Part shown: piece after piece, positions 23,681-36,100 of the stretch | How the letters are laid out: the number at the start of each line of letters is the position of its first letter | Position numbering within the stretch: position 1 is the first letter of the stretch | Source: Littorina saxatilis | Taxonomy: Eukaryota; Mollusca; Gastropoda; Littorinimorpha; Littorinidae | Direction: 5' to 3' | DNA: 64,000 nt | Assembly: GCF_037325665.1 (NCBI RefSeq) | Contig: NC_090253.1 | Span: 22,712,283 to 22,776,282 of the forward strand | Program-made: the position numbers and the translations under genes | The notes under the pieces: generated by a model | Told to the model about the DNA's origin: nothing | The model's database searches: none | Seen by the model: the letters and a program-made list of their open reading frames with translations, nothing else

Positions 23681-26600
23681 GTTTAAGTGGCCGTGGATGT
23701 GCAATTTCTGACACAGTGCAGTATGACTGGCCTCGTGAGTCTTCATTCCCTTGAACAACTTTTCTGCCAAAGGAAGGTCTGAAACTGTCGGGAAGGTTTG
23801 CCTTGAGAGAAATGTGTTGATCTGGCCAGCTGGCTGCTAGACAAACAAAACCTGAACTCTGTGAGAGGAATTTATGCCATAATGACTCTGATACTGGTTC
23901 CTTGCTCAGGCATAAAGACAGACATCCAGGGAGAAAGAACTCTGTAATTCCTCCACGAGACAGAATCGCTCTCAAAGGGAAAAGCCCTGAAGAAAGAGGG
24001 AATTCCAGTGTCATGGCACCAGACAGATTGGCAGCAAAATGGCTGGAGAAAAAACTGCTTTCTGTTGCAAAAAAAATCTGTTTCAAGTGGGAAGTCACAT
24101 CGGATGCCAGAGGAAATTCCCTTCACTGTTCCCTCCAGACAAAATGTGTTTTGAGGCAGAACTTGCAAGGAGATGAACCAGATAATGCATGGCATTTCGG
24201 GTGTAGATATGTGTATTGTTAACCCGTACATTCTGCTGTGTTATGAAGCTCTTTTATTGGGCTGGGTTTGCACGGCAAAAAACTTACATTCAAGCTCTAA
24301 GAGAAGAGCTCATTAAGGACTTGCATTCATACCTTGAGAGAAAATGTCATTGTTCGTGCGTGTATAAGAGTGATCTACATAGTCATTGTACCAAGTAAGA
24401 GATTTTTCTCATCGCCTTAATTTCCTTTGTGCAAGCAGCACTTGTACATTCTGCCATTATTAATGTGTTTCAAGTCATACGAACCTAGGATGTGAACAAC
24501 ATGAATATATCATAAGTCAGAGTTATTAACTTGCTGAACACTCAGATATCTCATAGAGATTTGCCCGGCCATAAGGGGTTCAAGTCACAAGAAAATGTTG
24601 CAATAAGTATTGTGCCCGGTAGAAAAGTAGAAAACAGTGTCTGTGGTCACTAGCAAAATCTGTGCCATTATTGTTGCTGAAGGATTTGCAAGGTGAAATA
24701 TGTAAGCGAATGACAGGAAAGGAGTTGATTGTATAGATATGAACAAATGTTGGTTGAAAAAAGACATTTTTGGTATCGGCTTTGTGTTCACTTTTAGTTT
24801 GGTGTAACTGTGTGCAAGTCTTCTTCTCTAAGACCAAAGTAGCAAAGGGGAGTAAGGGCTCTTAAAATAGACAAACCAAGTAAGTAAGTAAGTAAGTGAG
24901 AGTAAGGTGAAATCATACTCCTGGCACCTTAGCCTACAAGAAGCATTGGAATGGACCAACAACTTTCATTTATATTTTTCTCTTTTTATCCAACCTTCTA
25001 TTCTTGTTTAGGTTCAGTACATTTGTAGCAGATGACACTGCATTTTGTGATCACAAAGATTTTGCATCAGGAAATATTCCCCCAATTTTGTGTGTAACAA
25101 CCATGCTTGTGTGGATTTTGTATCAAAGAAGCTCTCTTTCAGCAAATGATACAGAAGAAGAAATAGAGCAAGAAAAACTCTCATCTGTAGATACACGTAC
25201 ATCTTGCTTTGTTGCTGAACTTCATTCTTGTTTTAAAATTGCCTTTTGTGTGTGTGTATCGTTCACGTGATTCAAAGTTTACAGAAAGTTACACTTGTGT
25301 CATTGTGTGCCTGGTTGTAAAATAACAAACAAAACTTTGAGGGAACAGCAGAGACCAAACTGTTGTTATCTGTGTTAGTCAGTCACTTTAGAAATTACCA
25401 GAAATTAAACTATTTATTTATTTATCTTTTGTGTCCTTGGCAGCATGTTACGTGTGATTTGTCCATATTATTTTCAGGTTTATTGAAACCAGCCACTTGA
25501 TGGCAAGGGACTGTGCATTTTCTCACTCAGACTTGATCACATACATCCGCAAAAGTTTTGTTTTGTTTGATTTTGGTACAAAAAGTTTCTAATTTATTAC
25601 ATCAATGAGAGAATATACCTCAGTTCTATTTGCACTGTGTGTGTGTGCACGTGTCTGTGTGTGTGTGTGTGTCAGAGAGAGAATGGGAGGGGGCGGAACA
25701 CACGTCTGTTTGCAAACTGTAGTGTATGTTTTAGCCAAAGACACCCTTATTTAATTCACTGAATGCATTAACTCGATATTCCCAATGGAAGAAGCAGAGA
25801 AGTATGTGTGTGGCCTCATGTATGAGGAAATAGTTTACTCATTCAATGTGCATTTAAAAAGAAACATGGGTATTGTCATTCTCTTCCTAGTCAGAGTTTC
25901 AAGTTGGGTGAACCAGAATTGTACAGTGTGTCAAATCAGTGATTGCATGCATAAATAATGCATCAGTTTACTCAGTTACTTGACAGCTGGTGTGATTAAC
26001 AGATATTTGTTGTTTCAGTTTGCTTCTGTTTTACAGGTGTTTCAGTCACTTATTAAATATGAATAAAATGTATGTATGCGGTTAGCTGCGAAAGCATAAA
26101 CTTTTCTTTTGGCATAATTATGTGCAAGTAGCACATTGTTCTGTGAAGAAAAGCAAACTTGACTTCACGGAGAGAATGTCTGTTCAGCCGTGTTTGTACA
26201 TTTGTATTGTTGTGTACAAATTTCAGCCTTGCCTTATTTCAACAAAACCAGAAGTTCAGTGTGTCTGTAACTGTGTCTTACTGATAGCTTCATAGCGTGT
26301 GTTCATGCTGTATTGTTGTGCATTACCGAAGATGAAATTTAAGGGGATTTCGTTCGTCAGAAGTAGCAGAGCATCACTGTCTATCATAACTGTGCTAATG
26401 TGTGTAAAATGAACTTGTACATGATCACAAATTCTAAAACATTGGCAGTGAATGTAAGTTTAGGTCACTTCATTGGATGTGTTACCCTTGTGAGCATAAG
26501 GATTTTGGTGGTGCATAATGAGTTTATGACATAAATACTGTGTTAATGTTGCCTGCAATATTTGTGGAAACAATAAAAATAAAATACAAAGAGTGTGTGG
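23471..26600 (+). other. TRAF4 3' UTR, about 3.1 kb
   Basis: The stretch from the stop codon to a canonical AATAAA is AT-rich without coding frames or recognised mobile elements, unlike the surrounding DNA. That fits a single long 3' UTR. Short 'aagtaagtaagtaagt' and TG tracts occur. UTR status is inferred from the polyadenylation signal and the lack of repeats. Confidence 0.6.
26572..26577 (+). terminator. polyadenylation signal, probable TRAF4 transcript end
   Basis: AATAAA within 'caataaaaataaaatacaaa', followed about 20 bp later by a GT-rich stretch (gtgtgtgtgcgtgtgcgtg). This is the usual downstream element layout. Confidence 0.65.
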
Positions 26601-28063
26601 AAAGTACTATGTGTGTGTGCGTGTGCGTGTGTGTGTGCGTGTAGATACTGAGTTTTGAAAGTGAATCAAACTGAAACTCTGTAGTGTAAACAAAACCGTG
26701 TGTGAGAATTGTAAAGTCAATAATTCTTCAACAACAAACTGACACAAAATGCATTTTTTCATGAATCAAACAAGTGAAACATGAACGAACCTTATTCAAG
26801 GAAAAAACATTTAATCAGATCATAACACTTAGGTACAAAGTAAAAATTGTGGTCAACTTTCCTTCAAATGTGGAACATGACAAATAATCTGAATTTGATG
26901 CGAGCAGCTAGAAAAATAAGGACACGCACACATCCTTCACAAACATCATTGTCTGCCCAAACTTTCCAATGCATGTACAGAAGATATACCTTCACAATCA
27001 TTCGTCACAACAGTCAGTTTTCAGCACACCATCAGTTCTGTCAAACATTCCAATGCTACATCCATACAATGATGACTTGCAAATTCATTCATCAAATGCA
27101 CCAGTCAAAGGAAAACAAAGATGAGCTATGTCACACCCAGAAAGTCTTGTTTTTGTATTAAGTAAACAGCACCATAAGAGGAAAAAGAACATCTTACATT
27201 CCAGCTTTGGTGAAATTACAGACATAAAGTGGTCAAGGTAGTCCCATAACCGTTTTTGGTCATAGGGGAGTGAGATGTAAGAAATCTCAACTAGTCTTGG
27301 CCCAGCTTTATGAGGGCGGGGCCAACTCCTCTCCCTCGCTGCCTTTGGAAGGCAAAGGTATAAAGCGGACAAAATTAGAAATATGCGCTTAACACTATTG
27401 TGACTAGCATTGCCACGGCGTTAACGTCCTGCCTGCCCAAGCTTGCCACCAAGAAACTTCCCAAAAAACAGTAACTGTAAAGAAATCTGTCTAGCAAGCT
27501 TGAATTAAGTCCAATCACCACCAAATTTTGTGTACTAATTAAAAAATGGATGCCCAGTTCAGTCGTGCTATTTATAAGTTTGTCACGCGATTTGTTTTAG
27601 CAAAGGGGGGGTGAAAGGGGGATAATTTGTGTTTTTTTACGTTTTTTTGTGTGTGTTTTCTTTTCCACTGCTTTTTTAAAAGTTATTTTTTAACAGAAAG
27701 TATTATAAATAATTTTATAACCAAACAAGGTGTAAAACCTATGAATTAGCTGAAATATTGTTAAAATTCTACACAGAAATAAGGAGACAGTACAAAGAAA
27801 AAAACAAGCAAATCCCGCATTCACTCACAGCATCCTGACTCAAATGAAACAAAACTGTGACACTCACCAAATGATGTCTAGGTAATCCATATTGAATATA
27901 AGTCACATTTTCACAACAAAGTCCCAACTGTACACCTATGAACATTTCCAAAAGGATTAGGAGGCTCCAGCCATCCATTGTTATCAGTGCTGCCACACCC
28001 CCCTTGCAACTACACGATTCGAAGATCCATGCAGTACCACCCTACCACGTGTAGTTTGCTGAC
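26601..28063. other. no gene recognised between convergent genes
   Basis: An AT-rich spacer between the TRAF4 end and the TMX2 3' region. TTAA sites at 27,390 and 28,440 bracket a stretch containing a transposase-like fragment, but inverted ends there are poor. Part of it may be alternative TMX2 3' UTR. Confidence 0.4.
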
Positions 28064-28219
28064 TCATACTAGCAACAACAGGACTGTTTCTTCCTCAATA
28101 TCACTGCTATTATCGCTTTCTTGAGGCGAAAACAACACGTCGGAATCATGATCTACAGGATCCTCAAGATCCAACATCCGGAGAATCTCCTCCCGTGACA
28201 AGGCTCGCCTTCGATTCAT
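28064..28219 (-). pseudogene. possible N-terminal fragment of a piggyBac-type transposase
   Basis: A 51-residue frame begins MNRRRALSREEILRMLDLED and continues with an acidic Ser/Asp/Glu-rich stretch (SDNSSDIEEE). This layout (basic start, 'L-EEIL-LL', acidic tail) resembles the N-termini of piggyBac-derived proteins. No catalytic domain follows. It may be a remnant of a deletion derivative. It is not a known host gene, and the resemblance is by pattern only. Confidence 0.3.
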
Positions 28220-28882
28220 TTTTTTTGTTCGAAAAAACCACTCAAATCTTCTCTAATTTGCACATGGCGGAGAGCAAGTCACGTGTATCAAGGGAAACAA
28301 CTCAATTTATTGCAAGCTTCAAAAACCGGGAAGCAATCACGAGTCGTGTACCTTGTATGTCTGTTACTCAAATAGTCACTTCCCGTCCGTGGGCGTGTCA
28401 GCGCTGTTACTAATTTAGTCACCTCCCGTCGCGAAAGTCTTAAGATTCCTCATACAGTTACATATCGGAAGATTTTTTCTAGAACTGACACTGAAAAGTT
28501 ATTAAAAAGTTCTGGTATCAAAGTCTTTTTCATTCACAAAAAGAAGACATCAAGCTATACTTACTGAGAGAAAAAAAAGATATAACTTTACAAATGAAGA
28601 CTGGTAGTACCAGACAGACCTAATATTTACGCGGCTGTATGAAAAGAAGTTAACCACCCACAGAATTCAATAAAAGCAGGCTTTTTCACAAGTTATTATG
28701 AAAATAATATGAGTAATATGACTTGAGTATCTTGATAAGTGACTGTCTTGTAAAATACAGGGCTCGTACTGTGGAAAAGAAAAGCTGTGAAATTCTTGGA
28801 GGGGTATGGAAAGTGTTTAAATTCAAATTGATGAAACCTAATGCAAATCTGAGCACACTTGTAGTGGTTTCTCATTTGAATA

Positions 28883-28888
28883 TTTATT
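28883..28888 (-). terminator. possible TMX2 polyadenylation signal
   Basis: TTTATT on + is AATAAA on -, about 500 bp after the TMX2 stop codon. It is the nearest canonical signal seen, and others lie farther on. Confidence 0.35.
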
Positions 28889-29391
28889 AAAAACAAATGT
28901 TGGTTTAAATCTGCAAATTCCCCAAAAAGTTGGAGCCCCCCCCCCAAAAATAAGACAAAATATGCAAAATACAATACAAAAAATAAACAAGATGAGGGAG
29001 ACAAGATATGATGAGGGTCTTGCTAACGTTTCCCTCTCCACACACCCGACAATGCTAGGTCTTCAACTTGCCGGTCACACACAGAGACTGGCACACTGAC
29101 TGTATCTCTCATCTTTACCTGCCAGACACAAACACTCTCCGTTTCATTCATCATCACCACAACCCCTCCCCCACCCTGCTTCACTCTTTCTACATTCACT
29201 CCCACACCTCTCTTCTTCCACCCTCCTGCAAATTTCAATGGAACAGGTCACTTCAAAGTCACAGTCCAACTCAACAGAAAAATTCAAGCCATCATAATTT
29301 TAACAGAAATCATGACCCTGTCTTCACGGCTGCCAATATTTTCCACTCTCATCCTTGAACACATGAAATTCAGGCAGGCGCGGAGGGTCAT

Positions 29392-30007
29392 TCACTTATC
29401 CTTTTTGGTTTCAGCAGGTTCTTCAACGGCGTCCTTTTCCTTGCGGCGGTGTAAGGGGTTCTTCTTGCACTGACCGTACACCTCGTTCAGCTCCATGTCT
29501 CGTATGACGTTTTCCTGAGTAAAGAGAAGATGAGAAAAATGTTGAGCTGTTAGAGGTTAATGCTGAGTGAATGAGGCTACACCAATACATGCAAACACAC
29601 ATGCATGCACGCTCCTCTCTCTCTCTCTTTCTCTCTTGTATGTGAAATTTGGAGGCTCTAGCTTCAAAATCACAAGAGAAATCCTGAATGCCAAGTTTTT
29701 AGGAACCAAACATGACCCCGCTGTGACCCCAACATTTTACGAGGGTCAACCAAGCTGGGGTCATGTCAGATCATCAAACCCTAGAAGTGCACAAAGTTTC
29801 AAAGCTCTAGCTTCAAAAACATCCGAGATAATCCCAATGTTACGGTTTTTGTCTACGGACGGCCTAACACTGCTAATTCCTCAGGGGAATTCTGATTACT
29901 CAGGGGAGTCAAAAATCTGTTTTCATAATTTTTTATTTCCTTTTTACATTTAGTCAAGTTTTGACTAAATGTTTTAACATAGAGGGGGAATCGAGACGAG
30001 GGTCGTG

Positions 30008-30038
<31 letters not shown>

Positions 30039-30050
30039 CGCGTGTCTGTC

Positions 30051-30110
<60 letters not shown>

Positions 30111-33100
30111 TGTGTCTGTCTGTGTGTGTGTGTAGAGCGATTCAGACTAAACTACTGGACCGATCTTTATGAAATTTGACATGAGAGTTCCTGGGTATGA
30201 TACCCCCAGACATTTTGTCCATTTTTTTTCGATAAATGTCTTTGATGACGTCATATCCGGCTTTTTGTAAAAGTTGAGGCGGCACTGTCACACCCTCATT
30301 TTTCAATCAAATTGATTGAAATTTTGGCCAAGCAATCTTCAACAAAGGCCAGACTTCGGTATTGCATTTCAGCTTAGTGGCTTAAAAATTAATTGATGAC
30401 TTTGGTCATTAAAAATCTGAAAATTGTAAAAAAAAAAACCAAATTTTATAAAACGATCCAAATTTACGTTCATCTTATTTTTCATCATTTTCTGATTCCA
30501 AAAACATATAAATATGTTATATTTGGATTAAAAACAAGCTCTGAAAATTAAAAAAATTAAAAATTATGATCAAAATTAAATTTTCGAAATCAATTTAAAA
30601 ACACTTTCATCTTATTCCTGGTCGGTTCCTGATTCCAAAAACATATAGATATGATATGTTTGGATTAAAAACACGCTCAGAAAGTTAAAACGAAGAGAGG
30701 TACAGTAAAGCGTGCTATGAAGCACAGCGCAACCGCTACCGCGCCAAACAGGCTCGTCACTTTCACTGCCTTTTGCACTAGCGGCGGACTACGTTCAATT
30801 TCATTCTGTGAGTTCCATAGCTTGACTAAATGTAGTAATTTCGCCTTACGCGACTTGTTTATTTTGTTACAAAACCGGGGTTTCCCTGTCTCACAAGCCC
30901 CAAATGGCTTTGCCACGAGGGCATCAAAATGAAATGTTCATCACATCAACAATAACCACAAAGTTCTGCCTTCCATGAGGCAGCGCAGCCCTCACCTTTG
31001 TGAAGAGAAATTTCAGCGTGGTCTTCTTAGTACCGGTGGGTCTGCGAATCTTTTCCTTTCCCTCTTGGAAGAGAACGACAGTGGGCAGTTGCTTGGACCA
31101 GGTGCTGCAGTCAATGCCAAACCTGCCCGACACAGTCACATCGTACGTACGGAGCATGTTCACTGTAGACGGCTGTTCTAACAAAACTAAACCTCTACAA
31201 ACAACAGGTTCATGTTTGACATGAGTGCAACAATGTTTCAGTTTCCAAATCAAGTGGCAATACCCAAATGTCTGGTCTGTACATCCAGTCAATGAAGTAA
31301 GTAACTAATTTTCAAACCAAGATTACTTTCCACAATTGCTCAAATGCAGACTCCTACAAAAACCTTCAATCTATGCGCTCTTTTACAACACCAGTCAATC
31401 CGTCACAGCAACCAGCAAAACTAAATCAATGACTGCAGTAGGTATGTTATATCTGCAATTACAAATATGTCGAAAAAATATATTAAGAAAGAGGCCTGAC
31501 CATTTGCCCGTGCAGTATTTGTAGTTTTTAATCAAATACATGATATTACTGTGTGACTTGATTTCTGGTTAACCCAATGCCCCCTGAACCGCCCGGCATG
31601 GCCCGCCGGAAGTTCCCTATGAAATCCCTGAAACGCCTGGCATGGCCCGCTAAACACTAGGTCACCTACTTTCACTTTCGCTTTGAGCCTTACCCATAAG
31701 GCCTTGCGACCGGATGTGATTAATGCACTTCCTTCCGGCTGCTTCATTCTAGCGTTTGCAGAGTTTGAATCGATGCGATAGTGTGTTAGCTGTGAATTTT
31801 CAAAGTTTGAGATTTTTTTGTCTGACAAAATGGCGTTGAACGAAGGTTTGGAAGTATGGTGTTCAATCATGGGGAACTCAGATGACGATTCTGACACGCC
31901 TTTCGAAGGTTTTCTACTTGAAGAGGTGAAAGGGGATGAGTCTGACATCGATGTGGGTGTTGTTATTCGACAACATGACTTTCGGGAGGATTTTTCTGGG
32001 AGTTTCAACATATATTGGAGTAAATTCTTCTTCTTCTTCTTCGTCGTTCGCTCAGACAGCAACTCCGGAGGCCCTGATGAAGGCTGCTGTACGCCGGAGG
32101 CTCTCCATGGGTCATTGGTGTAAATGAGGACTGAAGGCTGACACGTTGGACGTTTTTGAAGAACACTTGCTGGATTTTTTTTTTTAAACAACATTTATTT
32201 CATCGGAAGTGGACAGAACATACTTGCATATGAAACTATAGTGTATTCTCGAGTTATTCTGCCATCTTCTATATAAATGTGAGTACTCTATGATTTTATA
32301 TGAATTGTTTTGTTTTGTATGTGTGCATGTTGTGCGGAGTAGTTTCCCTTTGCTCAGGATTAAGAAGGCTGCCTGCCATTTTTTTGTCAGGGGACATTGG
32401 GTTAAACAGACGGAAACAGTGAAGCACCAGAAAATCAGTGACAGACATGAACTTACTTTTCTGCCACCAGTGGGTACCGTGACGCATCAATCTTGCCAAA
32501 CTTGAGGTTGTCCAGAGAGTATCTGCACAAATAACAACAGCATCAGTAAGAAGCCATGTTCCTACCACTTCACCCAGGGAAACATAACAACACCATCAGT
32601 AAGAAGCGATGCTCCCACCACTTGACACAGGAGTTATGTATCATCCGGTCTGGTCCTGTTTCACAACCCAAAAATTGTATTCCTTGATTCTCTATAGCTG
32701 TTTTTCTCACATACAGTAATAAGCGGGAAATGCCTCTTGCAGGCTTCTATTCCATACACAAAAACTAACCAACAACAAAATGGGAAAAAAAGGGAGAAAA
32801 AAACCACCGAAACAGAACAAACAAGAAACAACAGAAAAGTAAAACAGAAATAAAAAGAAAATTTCCTCACTCTGCAGAGATTTCGGCAAAGGTGGGGGCA
32901 AAGGTCAAACACTGCGGTGACCAGGCAGCGTAAAAGGTGATGACCCAGCTGATGCGACGATCTCTCTCCAGCTCATCCTGTCAAAGGAGAGGCCAAAAAT
33001 GTACATGTATGTCATTCTTTTAGACAACCTGCCATGCAACTGTAATTTGTATTCCGCACAGTGAAATCTGAGCTTTCAGACCCTCCATTTTTAAGACTAG

Positions 33101-36100
33101 TATACCTCTACTTAAACTTTCCCGTCCCGTGGCATGGAAAGTAATTCTATCAATCTCAAACTAAGTAGCTACTGTGAGTTTCCAAAATCATAAATGGAAA
33201 AAAAAAAAAAAACTTGCAGTAAGCCAGTAGAAATGAAAACAGATATGCATCCTAGGTAGCATTGTGTATGGCGGGTGTTTTGGGTATCTCAATATGGGAG
33301 CTCGCACGAGCTATATTCGGCGCTCTAAGAAGAACAAGAGGCGAAGCCTTCAAGGCTCCCGTAAGAAATCGACAAACAGTAACACAAACTCAATCACTCC
33401 GTCACACATACACACACCCAGTAAGCAAAATTAGGTGACACGGTGCAAGAGTGGGAGACGCTAGATCTGTCTGTAGCCTTACGGGGACACGACTGCCAGA
33501 TCGACACTGCGCTTTCGACAGCTCTTCCTCACGCAGACACTGAAAACACGCTGTGCAGATCAACCTGCAGGAAATCTCCTTTGGTATCTTCTTTATCTAT
33601 TTTTCTGGAGCCGCTACGAAACCGAACAATGTGAAATCGTCTTCCCCGAATCGGCGAATCGCCGAATGCAGCTCGTTTAGAACTGAAAAGTGAATCTATA
33701 CCACAATCCTTCACGCGATCTGACCTAACCTTGACCCCTCACCTGGTCTACATACCACACGCAACACAAACCAGTCACCTATTTTTACCCCCCCAAAACC
33801 CCCCACCACCCGTTTTTTTTTTATACACACTTTAACTACATACGTGCCGACGAAATGTTGATCATTGCTTCAATACTTTGAAGCTGTTGCTTGGATAATA
33901 ACCCGGTAAAATTAGTATTTCGGTGTTCAGTCAAATGTTAAAGTTTCTATCACACACGCACGCACGCACAGACAGACAAAAGTCAGCATCGCATAGGCTA
34001 CACTTGCGTGAGCCAAAAAGGTGATAGCCTCATATTTTTTCCAGACTTTGCCTTCATTGTGTCAGTAACACAATTCTTTTAAACAAACAATACTGTTAAT
34101 TGCCTCCAGAAACAAAAACTTTCTAATAGCTGGTAAAATCCCTATAATGCTGATAGACTGATAAACTAATAGACTGATGGGTGAAGGGAGACAACTGTTG
34201 CAAGATCTCCCCTTGTCAATCCCTTTACCTGCAGATTAGGTCCCCTGAAGTAGACCACGTTCTCCGGGCCGTCGTACACAGGACGGGGCAAGAAGATGAA
34301 GTGTACTGCAAAGAAAAAACATCTTTAGATCAGCAGAAATCCAAATACAAACAGACGGCCAACGTTCCAAAACTAAGAATAAAAATACAAGAAAGGTATG
34401 TTATTGGAGCGTTTAATTTATGACAAAACAAAACGTCACACTCACAGATCTTGGACCCAGCAAACAGACAGACAGATAAACACTCATAATACAGAAAATG
34501 AACTTATCTGGGTCAAAGATCAGTGAAGGTAACATTTCGTTTTGTCATAAATTAAACGTTCCAATAACACACCTTTTTTATTTATTTTTTTATTCATCTT
34601 TAGATTAACTTGAATGTATCGTCACTCCTTTTTAATGGTACATATGATACTTATGTTCAGTTAATCGATATTAATCTCTTTAAAGGTTCAGTAATGTAGG
34701 GATCAAGCTACAAACAGCGGGTCATATACATTCCTGGACAAAAAACAACAACAACATCTTAAATAACAAACATACACATAATAATATAGATGTTATTGAT
34801 CTTTGGAGGCAAATCCTGAGATTTTACATAAGAAATTCCTGGCCAGGTAACCAGACTGGACTCTGACCAAACCGACGGCTTGGGCTCAAACAGTAAATAA
34901 CCAACACCAGAAGCGCAACTCATCACCAGACCTGGGAACCCCTGTTTTGTACCTGGAGTATTCTTAAACAAACTTGGCATATTTTCAGAAAAATGAGTGT
35001 ACTCTACAAGACATTTGAACATGGATGATTAAAACATGCTTCGCACGCATCCGTTGCTCCATTAATTAAGTGTACCAATACATTTACAAATGCTTCTTTT
35101 AATGTTCAATGACAAACCCTGTAATCATTGATCGAATGCCGAGTTATAAAATTATTGTTTATTCATTAAAATAAACAGTGCCCAAGTAAATAAACAGGAA
35201 TGACAAGGATGCGCTTGTGAAGAAAAGCAGCCCAGGAAACTTTTCTCATCGTATTTTTTTCGAACCGACCATACTAATACTGAGGCATACAAAATACGGC
35301 GATATCGTATGGGTTCCCAGGTCTGCATCACAAACAAAGCAAGCACTCACACAGTCCAACGAAGAAGTAGAGGATGCCATAGGCCAAGTTGTGTTTGAAG
35401 AAGAGGATGAGGTTGAGCACCTTGGCGAACATGCAGGCCGTGTTCACATAGCTGGTCAGGTTAGCTGGAACCAGAGCAAACTCATGTAGTCACCCAAGCC
35501 ACACAAATCCTGAAGGAATGTTGTTTAGTGCGGCAAACTTTGTATAAATTGCTGAAAACTGTGCCGTTGTTCTGGCTGACCTGCAGAACTGTCAGTTTCC
35601 TCGTGGTCAGAAATGGCGATGCCAAGGACTGCTTGTAACTTTCCAAATGGTCAAAACTTGTTATGGCCGTTTCAACAAATTTGAGAATGCACTCAAAATG
35701 TCTAATTACTACCCTCAATGACACAGACACTGACAGTACGTCTGTTGGAAACACAACTCTTCTGTTTGAGTTGACAGTGCAGAACATCATTCATCCAAAA
35801 ACCCTACTTGGCTATACTAATAAATGTGGCCATGATTCTCATCAGCACAGATTATTAACACAAAACAGCTTACATCATGTGTTAATGTTTTACTCAAGAT
35901 TACTCTCCTTGCTGGAATTAAATCAAATAAATGAAGAGATTGAATAATCCTGTTACAGGTATACAATTACTGTTTTTTATTTACCTTCTAAATTTATACT
36001 AACAGATCCAGCAAACAATTCAGCTTTACATAAGTCTTCAATCTGAATAAAAATACAAAATGTATAAAACATAACTTTACCCAGCACATTATCCCACATA

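Noticed and set aside
23454-23700. CRISPR-like array
   Set aside because: Contiguous 32-bp tandem units without spacers in a eukaryotic 3' UTR; a minisatellite.
27390-28443. Complete piggyBac-like element between two TTAA sites
   Set aside because: The supposed ends are only weakly inverted and do not start CCC. TTAA is common in AT-rich DNA. Only the small transposase-like frame is reported, at low confidence.
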